This document shows positions 1 through 6,502 of a DNA stretch of 6,709 nt, in pieces; the stretch's first letter is position 1; the number at the start of each line of letters is the position of its first letter. The DNA comes from Candidatus Solibacter sp. (lineage in GTDB: Bacteria; Acidobacteriota; Terriglobia; Bryobacterales; Bryobacteraceae), in contig JADGNT010000281.1 of the NCBI GenBank assembly GCA_017883345.1, forward strand, positions 1 to 6,709. Reading direction: 5' to 3'. The notes beneath the pieces were generated by a model that saw only the letters and a program-made list of their open reading frames with translations, was not told the origin of the DNA and ran no database searches. Made by a program: the position numbers and the translations under genes.

Positions 1-1
1 T

Positions 2-1906
2 TACACGGTCAACGATTTTCCGCGCGACCGGCAGGGGCTGCGCAGCGACATCTTCTATGCAAGCCCGTGGAAGGGCGGATGGTGGCGGCTGGGCGACGCC
101 GTGCGCTACATGCTGGGCGCCTCGATGTCCGTGCTGGATACGGCCGCGAAATACCGCGAGACGCTGCTCTACAATCGCTACCAGGCGGCGCGCGACAACA
201 TGGAGCGCTTCCGCCAGGAGCCGCCGTACGCCTACGTGATTCCGCGGGAGCAGCGCGACCCTCCGACGGCCGCCATATTAATCGACAAGCTCCTCATCAA
301 CGGCATTGAAGTCCAGCAGGTTGTGCAGCCCTTCGCCGCCAATGGCCGCGAGTATGCGAACGCCTGGGTGGTGCTGATGGATCAACCGTTTTCCCCGCTG
401 GTCAAGGAACTCTTCGAAGCGCAGCAGTGGCCCGACCTCCGCGCCACACCGAACGGCCCGCCCACCCGCCCTTACGACGTGGCGGGCTGGACCCTGCCCA
501 TGCAAATGGGGGTGGAAGTGGCCAGCGTGTTGAAGCCGGTGACCGCACAGCAGCGCGCCCTGCTGCGGCCCATTAGTGAAGCCACCGCCACCCCTCCGGC
601 GGGCGCGGTGCAGGGAACCGGCACGGTCTTCAGGCTGAGCCGCAACAGCAACGCGAGTTTCAAAGCGCTCAACGAAGCCCTGGCCGCGGGCGGGCAGGCG
701 AGCTTTTCCAAAGGCGACATCGTGCTCTCCGGCCTGGACGCCACGCGCGCCGCCGCTCTGGCGCGCAAACACGCGGTGGCCATGCAGGCGGTGGCCAAAG
801 CTCCCGCCGATGCCTCTTCCACCAAGAAGCCGCGGCTCGGATTGTACCGCCCCTGGGCGCCTTCCATCGATGAAGGCTGGACGCGCTGGATCCTCGAAGA
901 GTACGGCTTCACCCCGGTCACGCTGCGCAACGGCGATGTGCAGGCCGGGCATCTGCGCGAACGCTTCGACAGCATCCTGATCGCCGATGCAAGCCAGCGC
1001 TCGATCATGGAAGGCTACGCCGCCGGCACCATTCCCGGCGAGTATGCGGGCGGCATCGGCGAGCCCGGCGCGGAGGCGCTGCGCAACTTCGTGCGCGAGG
1101 GCGGGACGCTGATCGCGTTCAACAACGCCACCCTGTTCGCCATCGAACAGTTCCATCTTCCGGTGACCAACCTTCTGGCCGGCCTCACCCCCGAGCAGTT
1201 CTACTGCTCCGGATCGCTCTTGCGCGTGGAACTCCGCGATACGGCGCACGCCGCCGTGCAGGGCCTGCCACGCGAGCCCATCGTGATGTTCGAACGCGGG
1301 CCGGCGTTTGAGACGAAGTCCGGATTTCGCGGCACAGTGCTGGCAAGCTACCCGCGCGACCGCAATCCGCTGGAGAGCGGCTACCTGCTGCACCCGGAAC
1401 GCATTCAAGGCAAGGCGGCGGCGCTCGAGGTCTTCTACGGCGAGGGCCGGGTGTACCTATTTGGATTCCGCCCGCAGTGGCGCGGGCAATCCCACGGCAC
1501 GTACAAATTCTTCTTCAATGCGATCTACGATTCGCCCGCATCGGCCAAGCCGACTACCGCGCCGCGCCCCGGGGTAACTCCGCCGCAGGATGGATGGCGC
1601 GTCGTGATCGCAAAGGTCCACGCCGATCTGACCGCGATGCTGCTCCTGAACCGCGCGTTTTTCGCCGCGAAAGGCCAGGCTGCTATCGAAGAACGCGCCA
1701 AGCTCAACGCCGCCGTGGACCAGTTCGAGCGCGACCGCATACAGGAAGTGCAGGACACCGCCGCCGGGCTCGACGACGCCGGACGCCGGAAGGCCAGCGA
1801 GATGGTGCGGGCGATGCGCCGCGCCGCCACCGAGCTACGCACCAAAGAAATGGAGGCAACGCTGGACGCCGATGGACTGGCGGAGCGTTACGGGATCGTA
1901 CCGTAG
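2..1906 (+). CDS. M14-family zinc carboxypeptidase-like protein, C-terminal part (5' truncated)
   Basis: The reading frame is open from base 2 with no stop before the TAG at 1904-1906, giving 634 visible residues. A GTG at 101 is an internal valine: the 33 codons before it read as good protein (DFPRDRQGLRSDIFYASPWKGGWW), so the gene starts outside the window. I recognise the protein as the C-terminal two thirds of the long M14 peptidases common in Acidobacteriota. Visible parts by window residue: about 1-60, the end of the catalytic domain and a helix; about 70-230, a region with AYVIPREQRDP and LLINGIEV; about 275-515, a GATase1-like domain (KPRLGLYRPW, EGGTLIAFNN, then GRVYLFGFRPQWRG); about 535-634, a charged, probably helical tail. 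The HxxE zinc motif is not visible and would lie upstream. The GATase-like part shows no obvious cysteine nucleophile, so it is probably structural. The family is usually exported. The stop codon lies inside the repeat at 1903-2044. Family call is from recall; exact substrate unknown. Confidence 0.8.
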   Translation, partial: YTVNDFPRDRQGLRSDIFYASPWKGGWWRLGDAVRYMLGASMSVLDTAAKYRETLLYNRYQAARDNMERFRQEPPYAYVIPREQRDPPTAAILIDKLLINGIEVQQVVQPFAANGREYANAWVVLMDQPFSPLVKELFEAQQWPDLRATPNGPPTRPYDVAGWTLPMQMGVEVASVLKPVTAQQRALLRPISEATATPPAGAVQGTGTVFRLSRNSNASFKALNEALAAGGQASFSKGDIVLSGLDATRAAALARKHAVAMQAVAKAPADASSTKKPRLGLYRPWAPSIDEGWTRWILEEYGFTPVTLRNGDVQAGHLRERFDSILIADASQRSIMEGYAAGTIPGEYAGGIGEPGAEALRNFVREGGTLIAFNNATLFAIEQFHLPVTNLLAGLTPEQFYCSGSLLRVELRDTAHAAVQGLPREPIVMFERGPAFETKSGFRGTVLASYPRDRNPLESGYLLHPERIQGKAAALEVFYGEGRVYLFGFRPQWRGQSHGTYKFFFNAIYDSPASAKPTTAPRPGVTPPQDGWRVVIAKVHADLTAMLLLNRAFFAAKGQAAIEERAKLNAAVDQFERDRIQEVQDTAAGLDDAGRRKASEMVRAMRRAATELRTKEMEATLDADGLAERYGIVP

Positions 1907-2044
1907 CGTAGCCTTTCAGGCTGCCATGACCCCTTTCAAGGGGGCATTCTTGTGTTCTCTCTTGGGCCTCACGCCGGGCCAATCGCGGAGCGCGGAAGAA
2001 TGCCCCCAAGAATGGGGTCATGGCAGCCTGGAAGGCTACGCTAC
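1903..2044. repeat. Two-hairpin inverted repeat element between convergent genes
   Basis: The 49-base arms 1903-1951 and 1996-2044 match as an inverted repeat at 45 of 49 positions, with a 44-base centre. Each arm also folds by itself: left AGCCT-ttc-AGGCT and CCCCTT-tc-AAGGGG; right, read on the minus strand, AGCCT-tcc-AGGCT and CCCCA-ttct-TGGGG. One mismatch is in a hairpin loop. Two others form a T-A to A-T exchange that keeps the inner hairpin paired. The ends carry GTAGCGTAGCC, and the TAG in each arm is the stop codon of the gene entering from that side. As RNA the whole would make a very strong stem and could work as a bidirectional terminator, although there is no clear U tract. It looks like a MITE- or REP-like genomic repeat, but copy number cannot be seen here. 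Confidence 0.9.
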
Positions 2045-3360
2045 ACCGGCTGGCGCGTCTGCCACTTGCCGCGGGTGAAATCCGGGAACTTCTGCGGTGC
2101 GCCGCCGTTGGCGACACTCGCCTCACTGAGCGGGATGGGAGCGCTCCAGGCGGCGGCGTCGTAGACATCGATATCGGGCGCCAGTCCCAGCTTCATGCAC
2201 TCGGCGAGGCGGTACGCCATCACGTAATCCATGCCGCCATGGCCGCCGATTTCCTTCGCCATCTCGCCGATTCTCTTCCACAGCGCGGGCTCGTATTTCT
2301 CCTTATACAGGTCGAGCGATTCGAAGGCTTCGCGCCGCGCCCCATCGATGTAGACGCGCGGCGGATAATCGCGGAAGATGCCCTTGGTGCCGGCGATCAG
2401 GTTGATGCGGTCGTAGGGTTGCGGGCTGCTGACGTTGTGCTCCAGCTCGATCACGCGGCCCTTCACGGTGCGGATCAGGCTGACGTTGAAATCGCCTTCC
2501 TTGTAGACTTCCTTCCGGCGCGGGTCGCTGGCGTCGAGCTTCTGCTGGCGGTACTCTTGCAGCCCGGCCGAAATGGAACTCATCGAGACCAGGGTGTCGA
2601 AGCGGTCGCCGCGGTTGACGTCCATGTAGTGCGCCACCGGACCGAGGCCGTGGGTGGGGTAGAGGTTGCCGTCGCGGTTGAGGTGCTCGGCGCGGCGCCA
2701 AAGTCCTTCGCCCTCGTTGGAAAAGAGAATGCTCCGCAGATCGTGGTTGTAGGCGGCGCCGCCGTGCGTGAGTTCGCCGAACAGGCCGGCGCGCACCATG
2801 TTGAGCACCATCATTTCGTTGTAGCCGTAGCAGCAGTTCTCGAGTTGGATGCAATGCCGCTGGGTGGCCTCGCTGGTGTTCACCATGTCCCAGCACTCTG
2901 CCATGGTGCGCGCCGCGGGCACTTCGATGGCGACGTGCTTGCCCTGCTTCATGCCGGCCACCGCCATGGGAACATGCCAGATCCAGGGCGTGGCGATCAC
3001 CACCAGATCGATATCGTCGCGCTTCAGCAAGCCTTCGAACGCGTGGTCGTCGGAGTGAAACAGTGCGATCGGCTGCGAGGCCTTGCCCGCCTTGTCCAAC
3101 CTGGCCTGCGTCTTGAGCACTTTGTCCTTGACCGTGTCGCACAGCGCCGTGATGCGCACGCCGGGAACCGCGGAGAAGTTATCCACCAGCGAATTGCCGC
3201 GCCCGCCGGTTCCGATGACGCCGATGCGGATGGTCTCTTGGGGCTTGAACGGCATGTCCGCCACGCTCTTGCCGCCAGAGGTCTGGGAGCGCGAAAGGGA
3301 GGCGCCGAGCGACGCCAGCCCCGCCAGTTTCAATAAGTCACGCCGTGAAGAGTTATCCAT
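2041..3360 (-). CDS. Tat-exported Gfo/Idh/MocA protein of the GH109 type, putative alpha-N-acetylgalactosaminidase
   Basis: The protein has 439 residues. GH109 enzymes remove terminal alpha-GalNAc from glycans by an NAD-dependent redox mechanism with bound cofactor. A twin-arginine signal is visible (SRRDLLK at 5-11, then a hydrophobic AGLASLGASL), so it is probably exported folded with its cofactor, as the Tat route allows. The Rossmann motif is GVIGTGGRG (47-55). Features I recall from the characterised Elizabethkingia enzyme are all present: ECWDM (155-159), QLENCCY (172-178), HDLR (206-209), WR (221-222), LYPTHGLGP (233-241), DVNRGDR (247-253), QPYD (314-317), GGHGGMDY (372-379), DVYDAAAWS (398-406) and the C-terminal PDFTRGKW (426-433). 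Tyr234, His237 and Arg222 align with its substrate-site residues. Start choice: ATG at 3360 with AGGAG seven bases upstream. It is the last gene of the minus-strand unit with the symporter and kinase. The stop TAG lies in the repeat at 1903-2044. A plain Gfo/Idh oxidoreductase is the alternative. Confidence 0.88.
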   Translation of the reverse strand: MDNSSRRDLLKLAGLASLGASLSRSQTSGGKSVADMPFKPQETIRIGVIGTGGRGNSLVDNFSAVPGVRITALCDTVKDKVLKTQARLDKAGKASQPIALFHSDDHAFEGLLKRDDIDLVVIATPWIWHVPMAVAGMKQGKHVAIEVPAARTMAECWDMVNTSEATQRHCIQLENCCYGYNEMMVLNMVRAGLFGELTHGGAAYNHDLRSILFSNEGEGLWRRAEHLNRDGNLYPTHGLGPVAHYMDVNRGDRFDTLVSMSSISAGLQEYRQQKLDASDPRRKEVYKEGDFNVSLIRTVKGRVIELEHNVSSPQPYDRINLIAGTKGIFRDYPPRVYIDGARREAFESLDLYKEKYEPALWKRIGEMAKEIGGHGGMDYVMAYRLAECMKLGLAPDIDVYDAAAWSAPIPLSEASVANGGAPQKFPDFTRGKWQTRQPV

Positions 3361-3367
3361 TGCTTTG

Positions 3368-3372
3368 CTCCT
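3368..3372 (-). promoter_or_regulatory. Shine-Dalgarno site of the GH109-type gene
   Basis: On the minus strand AGGAG stands seven bases before the ATG at 3360. It fixes the start just ahead of the twin-arginine signal. The outer end of the repeat at 3379-3500 is only six bases further upstream, so a folded repeat in the mRNA would sit directly against this site. Confidence 0.8.
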
Positions 3373-3378
3373 AACACT

Positions 3379-3500
3379 TGTGGGGCAGCCAATCCTGGCT
3401 GCAGCCGGCTTTCAGCCGGCGCTTGCCGTGTGTCGAGACTCGCGCAGTGCCCGAAAGAGCCGCCTGAAAGGCGGCTGCAGGCAAAATTGCCTGCCCCACA
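3379..3500. repeat. Two-hairpin inverted repeat element inside the putative operon
   Basis: The 44-base arms 3379-3422 and 3457-3500 form an inverted repeat starting TGTGGGGCAG, with 37 of 44 positions matching and a 34-base centre. Each arm has two hairpins. Left: CAGCC-aatcct-GGCTG and GCCGGCT-ttc-AGCCGGC. Right, read on the minus strand: CAGGC-aatttt-GCCTG and GCCGCCT-ttc-AGGCGGC. Four of the seven arm differences are two C-G/G-C exchanges that keep both hairpins paired. Two more are in a loop and one is outside. It begins 10 bases after the symporter stop and ends 6 bases before the Shine-Dalgarno site of the GH109 gene, filling most of the 150-base gap. Its plan matches the element at 1903-2044, with a different sequence but the same CTTTCAG loop context. 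Confidence 0.9.
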
Positions 3501-3510
3501 TCGATGCACA

Positions 3511-5295
3511 CTATTTCCAAAGTTTCCTAACTACCTGAATGACGATGAACCCGCTGATGGCGAAGATGCCGCCCAAAATCAGCGCATAAGTGGTTCGCCC
3601 ATACAGGACATTGCCGACCGTAAACAGCGCCGACCAGATCATGGTACATCCCATCGTCCAGCCGGTGAGCGCCAGCGGGATATTGTCGCCTTCCACTTCG
3701 GCGGCGCTGGCCTGCGCCTTGATGTGCCGCCAGCCGGGGCCGAACGGGCGGACCTTTTCGTAGAACTTGAGCAGCACCGCGGGGTCGGTCCGCGGGCCGA
3801 GGAAGGCGGCGGCGATCCAGGAGACGGTGGTGATCGCGATGCCGATGAGGAGTTGTTCGGAGAAGCCGAATTCCACGCCATTTTTCTTGAGAATCAGGAA
3901 GACGATGGCCGCGCCGAAGGAACTGATCATGGCCACAATCTCGCACCACGCCGTGATGCGCCACCAGAACCAGCGCAGCAGATACAGCAGGCCGGTTCCG
4001 GCGCCCACCTGGAGCAGCAGGTTGAAGCTGTCCTTGGCGGTGGAGAGCAGGAAGACCATGCTCGACGACCCGACGAACAGCAGCACGGTGGCGCAACGTC
4101 CGGCCCTGACGTAGTGCTTCTCGGTGGCCTCGGGATACACGAAGCGGCGGTAGAAATCGTGCACCAGGTAGGATGCGCCCCAATTGAGGTGGGTGAGAAT
4201 GGTGGAGGAGTTGGCGGCGATCAGGCCGCCCAGCATGAGCCCGACCCAACCGATGGGAAGGAAGCGCAGCATCGCGGGGTAGGCGATATCGTGGCCTAGC
4301 AACGTCGGGTCCAGATTGGGGAAGGCCTTCTGGATGTCGCTCAGCTCGGGGTAAATAATCAGCGATGCCAGGCCGACCAGAATCCACGGCCACGGGCGCA
4401 GGACGTAGTGGGCGACGTTGAAGAACAGCGTGCCGCCGAGCGAATCCTTTTCGGATTTCGAGGCCAACATTCGTTGCGCGATGTAGCTGCCGCCGCCGGG
4501 TTCCGCGCCCGGATACCAGGTGGCCCACCATTGCACCGTGATGGGAATGATGAAGACGGCGACCGCGAGATCCCAATTGTTGGTGAAATCGGGCAGCATG
4601 CTGAGATAGTTCAGGCCGCCCGGACCTTTCACCACCGAGAGCTTGGCCACCAGGCCGCTCATGCCGCCGACTTCGGGCAGGTTGACCGCAAAGTAAGCCG
4701 CCGCGACGACTGCCGACATCTTGATGAAGAACTGGATCATGTCGATGACCAGCACTCCCCAGAGTCCCGAGTAGGTGGCGAAGATTACGTTGAGCAACCC
4801 GACCGCCAGCAGCGTCTGCCAGCGCTCCAGGCCGAACAGGATGGCGGCGATCTTGCAGGCAGCCAGGTTGACGGTGGCCATGATGATGCAGTTGAAGAAG
4901 AGGCCCAGGTAGACGGCGCGGAAGCCGCGGACCGCGCTGGCCGCCTTGCCGGAGTAGCGCATTTCGTAGAATTCGAGATCGGTGAGCACGCCGGAACGCC
5001 GCCACAGGCGCGCGTAGAAAAACACCGTGGACACCCCGGTGAGAGTGAAAGCCCACCACTGCCAGTTGCCGGCGACTCCCTGGGTGCGGACGAAGTTGGC
5101 AACCAGGTTCGGCGTATCGCTGGAGAACGTGGTGGCCACCATGGAGATGCCGGCCAGCCACCAGGGGACCGAGCGGCCCGAGGCGAAGAACTCCGCGGTA
5201 CTTTTTCCGGAGCGTTTTCCGAAGAAGAGCGCGGGCACAAAACAGATGGCGACCGACAGGAACGCGATGATCCAGTCGAGAGTGTGAAGCTGCAT
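3511..5295 (-). CDS. SSS-family sodium:solute symporter, probably sugar
   Basis: The product is a 594-residue inner-membrane protein with many hydrophobic segments, for example 7-25, 43-60, 78-95, 125-152, 160-178, 181-205, 241-260, 301-315, 345-362, 401-418, 451-468, 481-499, 548-560 and 571-588. SSS proteins import sugars, amino acids or vitamins together with sodium. Family marks: GKRSGKSTAEFFASGR after the first helix (26-41), GGGSYIAQRMLASKSEKD (267-284), and GGLIAANSSTILTHLN (356-371) followed by HDFYRRF (379-385). In the last helix Ala361/Ser364/Thr365 align, from memory, with residues of the Na2 sodium site of vSGLT (Ala, Ser, Ser). A C-terminal FYEKVRPFGPGW (511-522) is typical of the sugar-type subgroup. 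Start choice: ATG at 5295, five bases after the kinase stop. The frame is open further upstream, but that extension is arginine/proline-rich shadow of the kinase gene. No Shine-Dalgarno site is visible, so translation is probably coupled to the kinase. Substrate is inferred from its neighbours as GalNAc or galactose. Confidence 0.9.
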   Translation of the reverse strand: MQLHTLDWIIAFLSVAICFVPALFFGKRSGKSTAEFFASGRSVPWWLAGISMVATTFSSDTPNLVANFVRTQGVAGNWQWWAFTLTGVSTVFFYARLWRRSGVLTDLEFYEMRYSGKAASAVRGFRAVYLGLFFNCIIMATVNLAACKIAAILFGLERWQTLLAVGLLNVIFATYSGLWGVLVIDMIQFFIKMSAVVAAAYFAVNLPEVGGMSGLVAKLSVVKGPGGLNYLSMLPDFTNNWDLAVAVFIIPITVQWWATWYPGAEPGGGSYIAQRMLASKSEKDSLGGTLFFNVAHYVLRPWPWILVGLASLIIYPELSDIQKAFPNLDPTLLGHDIAYPAMLRFLPIGWVGLMLGGLIAANSSTILTHLNWGASYLVHDFYRRFVYPEATEKHYVRAGRCATVLLFVGSSSMVFLLSTAKDSFNLLLQVGAGTGLLYLLRWFWWRITAWCEIVAMISSFGAAIVFLILKKNGVEFGFSEQLLIGIAITTVSWIAAAFLGPRTDPAVLLKFYEKVRPFGPGWRHIKAQASAAEVEGDNIPLALTGWTMGCTMIWSALFTVGNVLYGRTTYALILGGIFAISGFIVIQVVRKLWK

Positions 5296-5300
5296 AGGAA

Positions 5301-6380
5301 CTATGAGTTTACAGCGCCGGGACCGGGTTCGGCGTAAAGAATGTGAGCGGGGCTGCCGGAATAGAAGCGCTCCACCAGTCCCGCGTGGACCTTGGAGAGG
5401 TCGGCGCGGCGGCACAAGACCACCGCACAGCCGCCGAAACCGCCGCCGGTGAGGCGCGCGCCCAGAGCGCCAGAATCCATCGCGGCTTCCACCAGGCGGT
5501 CCAGGGCCGGGCAACTGACTTCGAGGCGATCGCGCAGGCTGGCGTGGGACGCGAGCAGGAGGCGGCCGAAGGTGGCGGAGTCATCGTCATGCATCGCCTC
5601 GACGGCGTGGCGCACGCGGAAGGCCTCGGTGACGACGTGCAGGAAGGCCGGCGGAAGATGTTTGGCCGCCGCCAGCGCGCCAAGCTCCTTCTCTGTCCGG
5701 CCCTGGATCGCCTCGGCATAGGACGCGAAACCCGTCTCGCGCAGCGCCAGGGCGCCGGCGGTGCGGACGGCGTTGTAGCGGTCTCGTACCCCCCCCGATT
5801 TCTCGGCGGTTTGCAGGCTGTTGGCCACCAGAAAGGCCCAGCCGGCGGGAATCGGAATGTGGTGCACGGCCAGCGGCACGAACTCGATCAGCGAGGCGCA
5901 GCCCTCGCGCGAAGCCAGCGAAGCGGCGTGGTCCATGCCGCCGCCCCGCGTACCGACGAACTGCTCGCCATCGGGGAGAATCTCCATCAGCTCTTCGAAC
6001 GTGGCCTCGCGTTGGTTAGCGCGCAGCAGCGCCAGGGTGATGGCGACAATCAGCGCGGACGACGAGGAGAGTCCCGCCGCCGGAGGCAGGTCGGCATCGA
6101 TGGTGGCGTCGATACCGTTCATGACTCCCCACTTGCCGGCGATGGCCTGAGCGGCGGCGCGCAGGTAGTTCTCCCAATCGCCGCGCGCGACGGGCGTGAG
6201 GCCGCTCGTCCAGGCAAATTCGCGGTGTCCGTAGGCGCCGCTGGTGACACAGATCCGGCAATCGGCGCGCGCTTGAAAGTGGACGCGAATGGAGCGCCGC
6301 AACGCTATGGGAAGCACGGGCAGGCCGTGATAGTCGATGTGTTCGCCGATCAGATTGACGCGCCCGGGAGCCGAGACCAT
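5301..6380 (-). CDS. galK: GHMP sugar kinase, galactokinase / N-acetylgalactosamine kinase type
   Basis: This is a 359-residue cytoplasmic kinase that should phosphorylate the anomeric hydroxyl of galactose or GalNAc with ATP. All three GHMP motifs are visible: GRVNLIGEHIDY (6-17), LPPAAGLSSSSA (98-109) and LTGGGFGGCAV (310-320). Arg7 and Asp150 match the catalytic pair of human GALK1 (Arg37, Asp186); Glu13, His14 and Asp16 match its sugar contacts. Details lean to human GALK2, a GalNAc kinase, rather than E. coli GalK: GEHIDYxGxxVLPIA in place of GEHTDYNDGFVLP; GLSSSSAL; GTRGGGMD (143-150) where GalK has a CGIMDQ type; LIEFVPL, VANS and SCPALDRLV. The protein is shorter than the family norm because it begins at MVSAPGRVN, without the usual 20-30 residue lead. 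Upstream the frame stays open for 14 codons but offers no ATG, GTG or TTG. No good Shine-Dalgarno site is seen. A run of eight G (5796-5789 on the coding strand) encodes Gly-Gly at 196-197. The gene is first in the unit. The symbol is by family; GalNAc specificity is inference. Confidence 0.88.
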   Translation of the reverse strand: MVSAPGRVNLIGEHIDYHGLPVLPIALRRSIRVHFQARADCRICVTSGAYGHREFAWTSGLTPVARGDWENYLRAAAQAIAGKWGVMNGIDATIDADLPPAAGLSSSSALIVAITLALLRANQREATFEELMEILPDGEQFVGTRGGGMDHAASLASREGCASLIEFVPLAVHHIPIPAGWAFLVANSLQTAEKSGGVRDRYNAVRTAGALALRETGFASYAEAIQGRTEKELGALAAAKHLPPAFLHVVTEAFRVRHAVEAMHDDDSATFGRLLLASHASLRDRLEVSCPALDRLVEAAMDSGALGARLTGGGFGGCAVVLCRRADLSKVHAGLVERFYSGSPAHILYAEPGPGAVNS

Positions 6381-6410
6381 GGCCTCACGATAGCACTCGG
6401 GAACAGGTGG

Positions 6411-6438
6411 GACAGACCATCGTCATTCGTGGTCTGTC
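6411..6438. promoter_or_regulatory. 9-bp perfect hairpin upstream of the kinase gene
   Basis: GACAGACCA (6411-6419) and TGGTCTGTC (6430-6438) are perfect inverse copies around a 10-base loop. The structure lies 31-58 bases before the kinase start, where a promoter, operator or leader hairpin could be. Its GGGACAGAC start is shared with the repeat units at 6503-6645, so it may be a degenerate copy of that family rather than an operator. No convincing -35/-10 pair is seen around it. Confidence 0.5.
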
Positions 6439-6502
6439 ATGCCTCGCGAATGCGCGCTGCTTGACAGGGTCGAAACACCACCGCGGGGAGTGGGCTCCGA
6501 AC

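Noticed and set aside
278..1408. 376-codon minus-strand open frame opposite the peptidase
   Set aside because: It is a mirror of the GC-rich codons of the real gene, with Arg/Gly/His-rich composition and no domain I recognise.
101..1906. Peptidase gene starting at GTG 101
   Set aside because: The frame is open back to base 2 with family-like sequence, so 101 is internal and the real start is outside the window.
1903..2044. Classic Rho-independent terminator
   Set aside because: The stem is far longer than usual, has a 44-base loop and no U tract; it may still end transcription, but repeat element is the better description.
2020..3336. 438-codon plus-strand open frame opposite the GH109-type gene
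   Set aside because: It is antisense to a strongly recognised protein, with His/Val/Asp-rich low-complexity composition; long antisense frames are common at this GC content.
5296..5514. N-terminal extension of the symporter frame by 73 codons
   Set aside because: The extension is Arg/Pro/Gly-rich, lies wholly within the kinase gene, and SSS proteins start close to the first membrane helix.
6382..6426. Short leader peptide (M-T-M-V-C-P-T-C...) ending just before the kinase
   Set aside because: It consists of 13 codons with no ribosome site, and part of it is made by the GACAGACCA hairpin; the frame is likely accidental.
5343..6464. 373-codon plus-strand open frame opposite the kinase
   Set aside because: The kinase on the other strand has all three GHMP motifs; this frame has only a shadow-like composition.
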